This document shows, in pieces, positions 48,016 through 54,607 of a DNA stretch of 54,607 bases. The number at the start of each line of letters is the position of its first letter. The first letter of the stretch is position 1. This DNA comes from Candidatus Peregrinibacteria bacterium (GTDB lineage: Bacteria > Patescibacteriota > Gracilibacteria > Peribacterales > Peribacteraceae): positions 1 through 54,607 of the forward strand of contig JACPXZ010000003.1 in the NCBI GenBank assembly GCA_016196225.1, read 5' to 3'. Under the pieces are notes generated by a model, which was given only the letters and a program-made list of their open reading frames with translations, searched no databases and was not told the DNA's origin. The position numbers and the translations under genes are program-made.

Positions 48016-49136
48016 AACATTCCTCTTACAATTTCCCGCTCGTTCCAGGGGATTTGTCCCTGTGCGGTCCACATGGTCGTATCCGATCCTTTGCCGCAGA
48101 GAATCACCGTGTCGCCGGGGTGCGTTTGGGAAAGAATGAATCGAATGGCTTCTCGTCGATCGGGAATGCGGTGAGCTTTGCATTGCGATTGATCGATCCC
48201 TGTCCAGACTTCATCAATAATTTTTTCGGGATTTTCGGTATAGGGATCTTCGTTGGTGACGACGACAACGTCCGCGTATTCACCGCAGATTTTCCCGACT
48301 TGCGGACGCTTTTCCTTCATGCGGTCGCCGCAGCTCCCCGTAAGGACAAGCAGACGTTTTCCTGGTTCGGATAGAGCGCGGGCCGCAGAGAGAGTTTTTT
48401 GATAGGCGACGGGAGTAACCGTAAAATCGATGAATACCGAGAATGGTTCCTTCTGGATCTGCTCCATTCGGCCGGGGATCCCTGTAAATGTTTTGAGCGC
48501 TTCTATTGCGGTATTGCGTGGAATACCTATGGCTTCTGTGCAGGCAATGGCGATGTTGGCATTTTCTTGATTGAATGTTCCCGGAATGAGCAATTCGATA
48601 TTCGGTATTCTGTGTTCGACATTCTTAATACATGTGCCGCTTTTTCTCATCATCTCAAATATCTTTTCCTTGTCCCTCCGGTACTGCTCCATCGTCCCGT
48701 GGTAATCAAGATGTTCAGGAGTGATGTTCGTGATCGCTGCGACCTGAGGCCAAGTAAAGTTAAGCCGGCCCTGTGCGAGTCCATGGGAGGAATATTCAAG
48801 AACAGCGTGCGTACATCCTGCACGGACAGAGTCACGGAGAAATTTTTGAATATGGAATGGGGAAGGGGATGTCTTCTGCGTTGCGTTCCCATACGCGTTA
48901 TTACCAATTTTGAATACAGCGGTGGATAGTGCTCCATGTTTGATTCCTGCATATTCCAAAATCGCAGAAACCATCCCCACGGTCGTTGTTTTTCCGTCCG
49001 TGCCGGTGATGCCGATGATCGTGAGATGGCGCGCGGGGAATCCGTAAAGTAGTGCTGCAAGGATTGCCTTACCTTTATGCCACCCAAGGCGAAGGGGATG
49101 ACGGTTAGGGATGAGCTTGCGAACGAAACTTAGCAT
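48012..49136 (-). CDS. murE: MurE-type ligase lacking the N-terminal domain
   Basis: 374 residues from ATG 49136, about 100 shorter than usual because the UDP-binding N-terminal domain is missing; only a basic start (VRKLIPNRHPLRLGWHKGKA) precedes the core. GITGTDGKTTTVGM (ATP loop), LEYSSHGLAQGR, ITNITPEHLDYHG, TFNQENANIAIA, VFIDFTVTPVAYQKTL, LTGSCGDRMKEKRP. The substrate motif that reads DNPR in diaminopimelate enzymes is EDPYTENP here, so the third amino acid is probably not meso-DAP by the usual contact. NVEHRIPNIELLIPG is encoded by tandem repeats (48592-48625). It is coupled to the ribF kinase and rnhB. Confidence 0.85.
   Translation of the reverse strand: MLSFVRKLIPNRHPLRLGWHKGKAILAALLYGFPARHLTIIGITGTDGKTTTVGMVSAILEYAGIKHGALSTAVFKIGNNAYGNATQKTSPSPFHIQKFLRDSVRAGCTHAVLEYSSHGLAQGRLNFTWPQVAAITNITPEHLDYHGTMEQYRRDKEKIFEMMRKSGTCIKNVEHRIPNIELLIPGTFNQENANIAIACTEAIGIPRNTAIEALKTFTGIPGRMEQIQKEPFSVFIDFTVTPVAYQKTLSAARALSEPGKRLLVLTGSCGDRMKEKRPQVGKICGEYADVVVVTNEDPYTENPEKIIDEVWTGIDQSQCKAHRIPDRREAIRFILSQTHPGDTVILCGKGSDTTMWTAQGQIPWNEREIVRGML
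48592..48625 (-). repeat. Short tandem repeat inside murE
   Basis: ATTCGAT/ATTCGGT/ATTCTGTG/TTCGACATTC near-tandem units on the plus strand, encoding NVEHRIPNIEL in frame in the central domain. Confidence 0.65.
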
Positions 49137-49501
49137 GTTTTGAGGATAGCACGTGCCTCGGCAATATCGCGTTGGATTTGTTTTTGGAGTTCCTCTACGG
49201 ATGAAAAATCCTGCACCTCGCGCAGTTTTTGGATAATTTCGACGGTGAGCGAGTCGAGAGTGGCCGTAGGAGCGATATCGAGGAAGTGTACTTCGCATGA
49301 TGAAGTGTCTTTGAACACAGGCCGTGGTCCATAGTGCAAGACAGCTTTTAGCTCCCAGCTTTCAGGTTTCAGCTGACATCTGCACGCATATATCCCAGGC
49401 TCCAATTCTTTTGGAACCTGTTCCAGATTCAAATTCATTGTCGGGGTCCCGATGCGGTTCCCCCGGCCGGATCCTTTGATGATGCTCGCGGTAAATTGCA
49501 T
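49130..49501 (-). CDS. Stand-alone riboflavin kinase (RibF C-terminal domain)
   Basis: 123 residues. GRGNRIGTPTMNLNL (flavin/ATP PTxN motif), EPGIYACRCQL, AVLHYGPRPVF, SCEVHFLDI, VEIIQKLREVQDFSSVEELQ and IQRDIAEARAIL. It phosphorylates riboflavin to FMN. The usual N-terminal FMN adenylyltransferase domain is absent, so FAD must be made by another protein or imported. LKPESWELKA in the middle is encoded by a tandem repeat (49343-49375). The stop overlaps the murE start by 7 bp. Confidence 0.9.
   Translation of the reverse strand: MQFTASIIKGSGRGNRIGTPTMNLNLEQVPKELEPGIYACRCQLKPESWELKAVLHYGPRPVFKDTSSCEVHFLDIAPTATLDSLTVEIIQKLREVQDFSSVEELQKQIQRDIAEARAILKTC
49343..49375 (-). repeat. Short tandem repeat inside the riboflavin kinase gene
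   Basis: CAGCTTTTAGCTCCCAGCTT then TCAGGTTTCAGCTGA: near-tandem 7-8 base units built on CAGCTTT/CAGGTTT, encoding QLKPESWELKA in frame. Confidence 0.65.
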
Positions 49502-49531
49502 GGAGCCAGTATAGATAGTATTCTACCTGCT

Positions 49532-50227
49532 ATGGGTAAGTTATCTCCTTCAGAGAACCAACATCATAATGTGCCGGGTTCGCGCGGGGGATCGGGGCGT
49601 GGGATCAATATATCGGTCATTCCCGAAAAACGACATGAGGGGTTTCATGTGTGGTCATGCAATCGCACGCCCGAGATGCTTATGCGCAAGATGCTTATTC
49701 GTGCCATTGGTTTGGAGGGGAAGCATGCTCTTCCCCTATCGGCCTTGGAGGATCTCTTTGGTGAAACAGGGGTATCCGATTGGACGGACTTGTATGATCC
49801 TGATGCCGTCATTTGGCTCTGTGGCAAAGGGGATAAGGAGCATGTTGCCAAAGCTCGTGACTATGCGGTGGAGCATTGGGTAGAGGAATTGAGCGATACG
49901 CGTTGGACGATCAATTCATTGCTCTATCGGCGGTATTTCCCTGTGGCTGCAGAAGATGACGATAGAGAATTTCTTCGACAGGCAATGATGTTTTTTCAGA
50001 CAAATTCTCCACAGGCTGCCGTGCAGACACTCTTAACGGAGAAGTATAAAAACGAATTACTCTGGGTTAAACCGTTAAAAGATACCGTCCGTCGGAAATT
50101 GCTCACGGTTCTTGGGTGTGCAAGACCGGTTTCTATCGGTTATAAAGAAGAGGGTCCATTGGTAGATATGTTAAAAGAACATGAGATGCGCATTGTTTCC
50201 GGTATTGTTCACGAACGCTCTCGTTAG
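49532..50227 (+). CDS. Hypothetical protein
   Basis: 231 residues from ATG 49532, 30 bp from the divergent riboflavin kinase start. Polar N-terminal 30 residues, then VIPEKRHEGFHVWSCNRTPE, DLFGETGVSDWTDLYDPDAV and helical regions such as DREFLRQAMMFFQTNSPQAA. No signal peptide, membrane segment or known family. The stop overlaps the 3' end of the glycogen-synthase-like gene by 4 bp on the other strand. Confidence 0.6.
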   Translation: MGKLSPSENQHHNVPGSRGGSGRGINISVIPEKRHEGFHVWSCNRTPEMLMRKMLIRAIGLEGKHALPLSALEDLFGETGVSDWTDLYDPDAVIWLCGKGDKEHVAKARDYAVEHWVEELSDTRWTINSLLYRRYFPVAAEDDDREFLRQAMMFFQTNSPQAAVQTLLTEKYKNELLWVKPLKDTVRRKLLTVLGCARPVSIGYKEEGPLVDMLKEHEMRIVSGIVHERSR

Positions 50228-50817
50228 AAATGTGTCTCCATGCAATGACGCTGGATCGTCCGCCAATCAAACGGGAGCTTGAATGTTTCGCATGCCCGCA
50301 CAATAGCGGCAAACGCATGCCATGGGTTGATCTTTTGGAAGAGGAACGCATTGCCGCTCTCCTGGACCGGGTCGTAGCTGTGCAGTAAGGATCCGACGTG
50401 ATCGGGTGCAATGGGTATGGTTCCCTGCTCAAGACAAAGGGATAATTCTTTCGAACCGGTGGGATCTGTGCAAAAAAGAGCAATATCTCCCCCTCGTACC
50501 ATTTGTATGAGCGACTCCTCTGTATCGGGGATAATGGCGATATGTTCGGGATACTTTTGGTGGAGTGTCGTCAAGAGTGCCCCAATGTTTGCACTCCCGC
50601 GTCCACGGATGAGAAGGGCAATATCGAGAGCCAGGAGCCCCGGAAGCATTTCCCGAAGGAGGGTCTCGCCGGTCTCTTCTCGTACCTCTTGCGGGAGAAT
50701 CATGAATGGCCGACGGGGTTCTTGTACCCAATGAAGCTCGTGTGCCAGAGCTCCTTTGGCACGGGCTTTTTGCTCGAAGGAGAGGGGGCTTTTAAGAGGG
50801 GAGGACGGGGAGATCAT
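50224..50817 (-). CDS. Half glycogen/starch synthase-like protein (GT5 C-terminal domain only)
   Basis: 197 residues from ATG 50817. It corresponds to the C-terminal GT-B domain of glycogen synthase: FEQKARAKGALAHELHWVQE (like the KxxLQxxLGL segment), LLREMLPGLLALDIALLIRG, HIAIIPDTEESLIQMVRGGD, then HVGSLLHSYDPVQESGNAFL and the C-terminal WRTIQRHCM. The N-terminal ADP-glucose synthase domain is missing and the EPCGL catalytic motif reads TDPTGSKEL, so it is unlikely to be a synthase by itself. It could bind glycan or be a regulatory remnant. Met 50859 is another possible start. Confidence 0.65.
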   Translation of the reverse strand: MISPSSPLKSPLSFEQKARAKGALAHELHWVQEPRRPFMILPQEVREETGETLLREMLPGLLALDIALLIRGRGSANIGALLTTLHQKYPEHIAIIPDTEESLIQMVRGGDIALFCTDPTGSKELSLCLEQGTIPIAPDHVGSLLHSYDPVQESGNAFLFQKINPWHAFAAIVRACETFKLPFDWRTIQRHCMETHF

Positions 50818-50888
50818 AGGATGTGTATGTATCCAAACATTATAGCGTAAAATGTTCATATTGTCATGTCTCATTTGGCAAGTCACCT

Positions 50889-51782
50889 ATGAAACATTTT
50901 GTTCTCATCGACGGTCATCACTTGATGTACAGAGCGTACTGGGCGATTCCGCGGACACTAAAAACATCGACAGGAGAACAGGTGAACATGATTTTTGGCG
51001 TCGCGTCCATGCTCCTTTCTATACTCAAAAAAGAAGAACCGGATGCGATATTATTTTGCATGGATGCAGGGGGAGAGACATTCCGTCATGGGGAATGTGC
51101 TTCCTATAAGGAAGGGCGAGCGGAGACTCCGGAGGATTTTTATGTGCAGATTCCGCGCGTTTTTGAGATGCTTGATCGGTGGGGGATACGACAGGTATCC
51201 GATCCGCAATTTGAGGCGGATGATTTTTTGTGTACGTATGCGCTCGCCGGAAAAAAGGCGGGGATGCGGGTATCCGTTATCACGGGAGATCGTGACGCAC
51301 TGCAGCTTGTACAGGAAGGGGTAACCATGATCATTCCCCATAAGGGATACAACGAAGCGGAATATTTGGATGCGGAGAATGTCTGGAAAAAATACGGTGT
51401 GCGACCGGATCAAATCCCGGCCTTCAAGGGTCTGACCGGAGATCCGTCCGATAACCTTCCGGGAGTAAAGGGGATCGGCCCTAAGACTGCGGCAACATTG
51501 TTGCAGGAGTATGCGTCTCTTGAGAATATTTACGAGCATTTGAATGACCTTCCAAAGGGGGTAAAAGAAAAATTAGTTCAGGATCGTGAGCAGGCATTCT
51601 TTTGTCAAAAAATGTCGCGATTGGTTTGTGATATTCCTCTTCCTATCCCTCTTGTAGATTTGGAATGTAAGGGATTATCCACGAAAAAGATCATAGATTT
51701 TTTTGAGGAATTGGAGTTTACCCTGCTCATGAGGCGACTGCGTAATCTTCAGTTGGAGGAACAAATGCCGCTTTTTGGATAA
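50889..51782 (+). CDS. Stand-alone 5'-3' exonuclease (PolA N-terminal type)
   Basis: 297 residues from ATG 50889. LIDGHHLMYRAYWAIP, CMDAGGETFRHG, YKEGRAETPEDF, FEADDFLCTYA (metal acids), ITGDRDALQLV, and the H3TH DNA-binding GDPSDNLPGVKGIGPKTAA. These are the flap/5'-nuclease features of PolA residues 1-300. No polymerase domain follows; the protein ends with QLEEQMPLFG. It removes RNA primers and flaps, working with a separate polymerase. It is divergent from the glycogen-synthase-like gene. Confidence 0.9.
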   Translation: MKHFVLIDGHHLMYRAYWAIPRTLKTSTGEQVNMIFGVASMLLSILKKEEPDAILFCMDAGGETFRHGECASYKEGRAETPEDFYVQIPRVFEMLDRWGIRQVSDPQFEADDFLCTYALAGKKAGMRVSVITGDRDALQLVQEGVTMIIPHKGYNEAEYLDAENVWKKYGVRPDQIPAFKGLTGDPSDNLPGVKGIGPKTAATLLQEYASLENIYEHLNDLPKGVKEKLVQDREQAFFCQKMSRLVCDIPLPIPLVDLECKGLSTKKIIDFFEELEFTLLMRRLRNLQLEEQMPLFG

Positions 51783-51993
51783 CGTACTACTTTATTACTC
51801 ATTCTTTTTTCAGCGTTCTTTTGTCGAAGTATATTTGCCAAAAATGTTTTTTGGATGCAATATAGTATGGATATATTTTTTGTTCTTAGTAACCCTTGTT
51901 GTATACCAAACGTATTCATAAGATTCTTGCATGCTTCTTCGATGATCTCATACACTGCCCGTTGATCTCTTCCCATTTCTTCTTCTTATTATT
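51783..51993. other. A/T-rich gap before ftsA
   Basis: 211 bp rich in T on the plus strand, ending with a pyrimidine tract (CATTTCTTCTTCTTATTATT) directly before the ftsA ATG. There is no purine-rich Shine-Dalgarno sequence. Several -10-like words (TATAGT, TATATT) occur near 51860-51880, but no clear -35. A 75-codon minus-strand frame reaching into the exonuclease gene is possible but unsupported. Confidence 0.5.
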
Positions 51994-53226
51994 ATGCCCC
52001 GAGAACGAGTCGTTGCGAGTCTGGATATTGGAAGTGCAAAAATACGGACGATTGTTGCCATCGTGGATGGGGGAGAAAACCATGCGATCCCCAATGTTAT
52101 CGGTGTGGGCTTATCCCCGTCACTCGGGATCCGCAAGGGGCATGTGATTGATGTGGAGGAACTCATTCATAACATCATTGCGTCGTTGGAGGATGCAGAG
52201 CGTATGGCAGGCGTTCCGGTAAATCATGTGTTTGTCGGGATCAATGGTGCGCATATTGAGTCTTTTGACAGTCGGGGGGTGATTGCGATCTCCGGTCCGG
52301 AGATCAGTCCGGAGGATGTTGCAAGAGTGTTAGAGGCGGCACAGGCCGTGAGCATCCCCGCTAATCGTCGGATTTTGCATATCGAACCGAAGGCGTATTC
52401 GGTGGATGAGCAACGGGGGATAAAGAATCCTGTCGGAATGACCGGGATACGCTTGGAAGTGGAGGCGCATATCATCACCGGTCAGGTCCAGCATGTGAAA
52501 AATCTCGAGAAGTGCATTGATCAGGCGGGAGTGGATATTGATGCGCTGATCCCCGCGACAATCGCGACAGCCGAAGCGGTGCTGACCCGGCGACAGAAGG
52601 AAATCGGAGTCGTGGTGATCGATATCGGAGCCGGATGTACCAGTGTTGCGGTGTTTGAGGAGGGGACCGTGCTTCATTCGGTTTTTCTGCCGGTGGGGGG
52701 AGAAAGCGTGACGAATGACATTGCCATTGGTCTCCGGACATCGGTTGATACGGCCGAACGTCTCAAGATTGAGTATGGGTCGGTCCTGCCCCAAGAGGTT
52801 GGTGAGCGGGAGATGATCGATTTGAGCGCTATCAGCAAGGTGGATACCCAGACGGTCAGTAAGCGCTACATGGCCGAAATTATGGAAGCGCGTTACCACG
52901 AAATTTTTTCTTTGGTGAAGGAAGAGTTAAACCGTATCGGGCGTTCGGGGATGCTCCCGGCGGGAGCGGTGCTGACTGGTGCGGCAGTCAAAGCTCCCGG
53001 CGTGCTCGATATCGCGCGCGATACGTTGGGGCTCCCGGTGCAGATGGGGTTCCCGGAGGGTGTAGGAGGAGTGATCGAAAAAGTCGATGATCCTGCGTAT
53101 GCGACTGCCTTAGGAGCGCTTGTGTGGGGAGTGCGGGAAGGAGGGCAGGCGGGATCCACCGGTGTGGTTCAACTCAAGCGGGCTGCACTGCAGGTTGGAT
53201 CGTGGTTTAAGAGTCTTCTTCCGTAA
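51994..53226 (+). CDS. ftsA: FtsA cell division actin homologue
   Basis: 410 residues. Actin-fold phosphate motifs ASLDIGSAKIRTIVA and VVIDIGAGCTSVAVF, the SHS2/1C domain with VNHVFVGINGAHIESF, adenosine motif AVLTGAAVKAPGVLDIA, and a C-terminal amphipathic helix (LKRAALQVGSWFKSLLP) that binds the membrane. It tethers FtsZ. The start is preceded by a pyrimidine tract and not a Shine-Dalgarno sequence. ftsZ starts 43 bp downstream, so the pair forms the usual division operon without ftsQ. Confidence 0.95.
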   Translation: MPRERVVASLDIGSAKIRTIVAIVDGGENHAIPNVIGVGLSPSLGIRKGHVIDVEELIHNIIASLEDAERMAGVPVNHVFVGINGAHIESFDSRGVIAISGPEISPEDVARVLEAAQAVSIPANRRILHIEPKAYSVDEQRGIKNPVGMTGIRLEVEAHIITGQVQHVKNLEKCIDQAGVDIDALIPATIATAEAVLTRRQKEIGVVVIDIGAGCTSVAVFEEGTVLHSVFLPVGGESVTNDIAIGLRTSVDTAERLKIEYGSVLPQEVGEREMIDLSAISKVDTQTVSKRYMAEIMEARYHEIFSLVKEELNRIGRSGMLPAGAVLTGAAVKAPGVLDIARDTLGLPVQMGFPEGVGGVIEKVDDPAYATALGALVWGVREGGQAGSTGVVQLKRAALQVGSWFKSLLP

Positions 53227-53269
53227 TTTTTCCATATTTTTTCATTTCTTCTTTTTTCCCCTTTCTCCC

Positions 53270-54508
53270 ATGTCCGATACGTTCCGAAATTTGTTCTCCG
53301 GCAAGACCAGTAACTCCTCCAATCACGATAGCAGTGCCAATGGATCTCCTCTGCACGCGATGCGCTCGCAGGAAGTGCGTCCGGACATGGCGCCCGGTGC
53401 AGTGCTCCGTGTCCTTGGTGCGGGTGGCGGAGGATGCAATGCATTGCAGCGTATGGTGAAAGGGAATGTTCAGGGTGTCGAGTTTGTGGCGGTAAATACA
53501 GATATTCAGGCGCTTTATCATAATAACGCTTCACGAAAGATTACGATCGGACGGGGGACAACCCGTGGGCTCGGGGCGGGCGCCAATCCGTCTATTGGTA
53601 AGAAGGCCGCGGAAGAGAGTACCGAAGAGATCAAGGCAAATATTGAGGGGACGGATATGCTCTTCATCACGGCGGGGCTCGGAGGGGGGACGGGGAGCGG
53701 GGGGGTTCCGATTATTGCAGAACTTGCCCGCAGTATGGGGATCCTTACCGTTGGCGTGGTCACGATGCCTTTCGCATTTGAGGGGGCAAAACGGCGCAAA
53801 AATGCAGAGGAGGCGCTCGAGAATCTTAAGGGAAAGGTGGATACGCTCATCAAGATCCCGAATGACAAGATTTTGTCACTCATTGATAAGACCACTCCGC
53901 TTACCGAGGCGTTCCAGGTCGTCGATGAGGTCTTACAGCATGCGATTGAGGGGATCTCAAGCTTGATTACCCAGCATGGACTCGTCAACGTCGACTTTGC
54001 GGATGTCAAAGCAATCATGCAGGATGCGGGGACGGCGCTCATGGGAATCGGGTATGGGACCGGGGATAGCCGGGCAGCCGAGGCGGCGCGGGCGGCAGTG
54101 GATAGCCCGCTCCTTGATACCCGGATCGATGGTGCAAAAGGAATCCTTTTCAATATTACGGGTGGCAATGATCTCTCGATGTTCGAGGTCGATGAGGCGG
54201 CGCGGATTATCACGGAGAGCGCCGATCCTGATGCCAATATCATCTTTGGAGCGGTCATCGATGATAACTTTACCGGGCAGGTGAAAGTGACGGTGGTGGC
54301 AACGGGATTTGCGCGCGAAGAGAAGACTCCGGTATCCGCATCCCTTGTGCAGAAGCACTTGGGAGCTCAACGGCTTACGTCAGTTGGAAGCCAAAAAGAT
54401 GGAGAGGAGCGAAGCGTCATCAGTGATGCGCTCTTCCGGTCAACGTCACTGGATCTCAGCGAAGAGGAATTGGAGGTCCCGGCGTTTATGAGGAAGAAAG
54501 TGGGGTAA
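53270..54508 (+). CDS. ftsZ: FtsZ cell division tubulin homologue
   Basis: 412 residues from ATG 53270. About 40 N-terminal residues (rich in Ser, Asn) precede the core, longer than usual. Core: VLGAGGGGCNALQRM, VAVNTDIQAL, GLGGGTGSGGVP (tubulin signature at 138-144), MPFAFEGAKR, NDKILSLIDKTTPL, and T7 loop NVDFADVKAIM. The C-terminal peptide LEVPAFMRKKVG, which binds FtsA, is conserved. GTPase that forms the division ring. The region 42 bases before ATG is again pyrimidine-rich (CCCCTTTCTCCC). A longer frame overlapping ftsA is not used. Confidence 0.95.
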   Translation: MSDTFRNLFSGKTSNSSNHDSSANGSPLHAMRSQEVRPDMAPGAVLRVLGAGGGGCNALQRMVKGNVQGVEFVAVNTDIQALYHNNASRKITIGRGTTRGLGAGANPSIGKKAAEESTEEIKANIEGTDMLFITAGLGGGTGSGGVPIIAELARSMGILTVGVVTMPFAFEGAKRRKNAEEALENLKGKVDTLIKIPNDKILSLIDKTTPLTEAFQVVDEVLQHAIEGISSLITQHGLVNVDFADVKAIMQDAGTALMGIGYGTGDSRAAEAARAAVDSPLLDTRIDGAKGILFNITGGNDLSMFEVDEAARIITESADPDANIIFGAVIDDNFTGQVKVTVVATGFAREEKTPVSASLVQKHLGAQRLTSVGSQKDGEERSVISDALFRSTSLDLSEEELEVPAFMRKKVG

Positions 54509-54520
54509 GTAGCGTTCAGC

Positions 54521-54576
54521 TTTTGCCACTTTTGTCCGGCGACAAAAGTGGCGCAAAAACGCCGGCGCGCCAGAAC
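54521..54576 (-). repeat. Palindromic repeat, copy 2 (inverted relative to copy 1)
   Basis: GCCACTTTTGTC (54525-54536) pairs with GACAAAAGTGGC (54541-54552) across CGGC. Reading the minus strand gives GTTCTGGCGCGCCGGCGTTT followed by TTGCGCCAC, matching the repeat at 515-573 with compensatory stem changes. Starts 12 bp after the ftsZ stop. No T-run follows on the plus strand. Confidence 0.8.
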
Positions 54577-54607
54577 ACACTCAGCGGCCCTATGCCGACT
54601 TCGCCGA

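Noticed and set aside
51749-51976. 75-codon minus-strand frame before ftsA
   Set aside because: Overlaps the exonuclease 3' end, has no start signals and no known domain; the N-terminal part looks protein-like but evidence is too thin.
1-54607. UGA recoding as in Gracilibacteria
   Set aside because: Many genes end at UGA with the expected family length, and no conserved gene needs UGA read as Gly.
1-54607. CRISPR arrays, integrase or prophage genes
   Set aside because: No regularly spaced direct repeats with unique spacers and no phage or integrase genes were seen; repeats present are palindromic and scattered.

Overview
The window reads as a chromosomal segment of a small-genome bacterium of the Candidate Phyla Radiation (Patescibacteria), perhaps close to the Peribacteria/Peregrinibacteria. 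That placement is inferred from gene content, not from a marker phylogeny. The supporting signs are: very compact gene packing with many 4-bp ATGA overlaps and tail-to-tail overlaps; a stand-alone 5'-3' exonuclease domain; a stand-alone riboflavin kinase; a MurF with an added membrane domain; VirB4/VirB2-like proteins without a full secretion locus; and many small proteins of no recognisable family. UGA acts as a stop, so this is not a recoded Gracilibacteria/Absconditabacteria genome. Base composition is near half G+C by eye.

Layout. 1-650: the end of an IS30-type transposase and a hairpin-rich non-coding stretch. 0.7-12.3 kb: DHH phosphoesterase, a lipoprotein-VirB4 pair, argS, an SH3/NodB-like lipoprotein, and a tightly overlapped operon (murF, DegT aminotransferase, FemAB transferase, small membrane protein). 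11.9-17.5 kb: Ca-binding-repeat protein, Ser/Thr kinase, hydrolase, ZIP transporter, N-formylglutamate amidohydrolase-like protein, tRNA-Met. 17.5-24.4 kb: VIT1-like carrier, proton-pumping pyrophosphatase, CuA-type cupredoxin, DsbB with a His-rich partner, grpE. 24.3-27.1 kb: murD and murL, then tRNA-Leu genes, one of which is split. 27.1-35.7 kb: a PPi-type phosphofructokinase, CADD-like oxygenase, glutamate dehydrogenase, thioredoxin reductase, HTTM protein, L33, Nudix, recF, ruvC. 35.7-41.9 kb: DAHP synthase, tRNA-Ile, prs, PRC-barrel and VirB2-like proteins. 41.9-50.2 kb: tsaD, two glycosyltransferases, a GT-C-like protein, lgt, and the ribF-kinase/murE/rnhB operon. 50.2-54.5 kb: half a glycogen synthase, the exonuclease, ftsA and ftsZ.

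How it works together. The dominant theme is the cell envelope: murF, murD, murE, murL, FemAB, lgt, glycosyltransferases and ftsA/ftsZ. MurL next to MurD implies the MurD2/MurL route, in which L-Glu is ligated and then epimerised, instead of a MurI-made D-Glu pool. The second theme is pyrophosphate: a K+-independent H+-PPase together with a phosphofructokinase whose active-site residues are those of PPi-dependent enzymes.

The least expected feature is the amount of repeated or palindromic DNA carried in frame inside conserved genes (murL, lgt, rnhB, murF, murE, tsaD, FemAB, the ribF kinase, glycosyltransferases). Several repeat families do this independently. A tRNA-Leu gene also appears to be interrupted by a segment that itself carries an intact tRNA-Leu.
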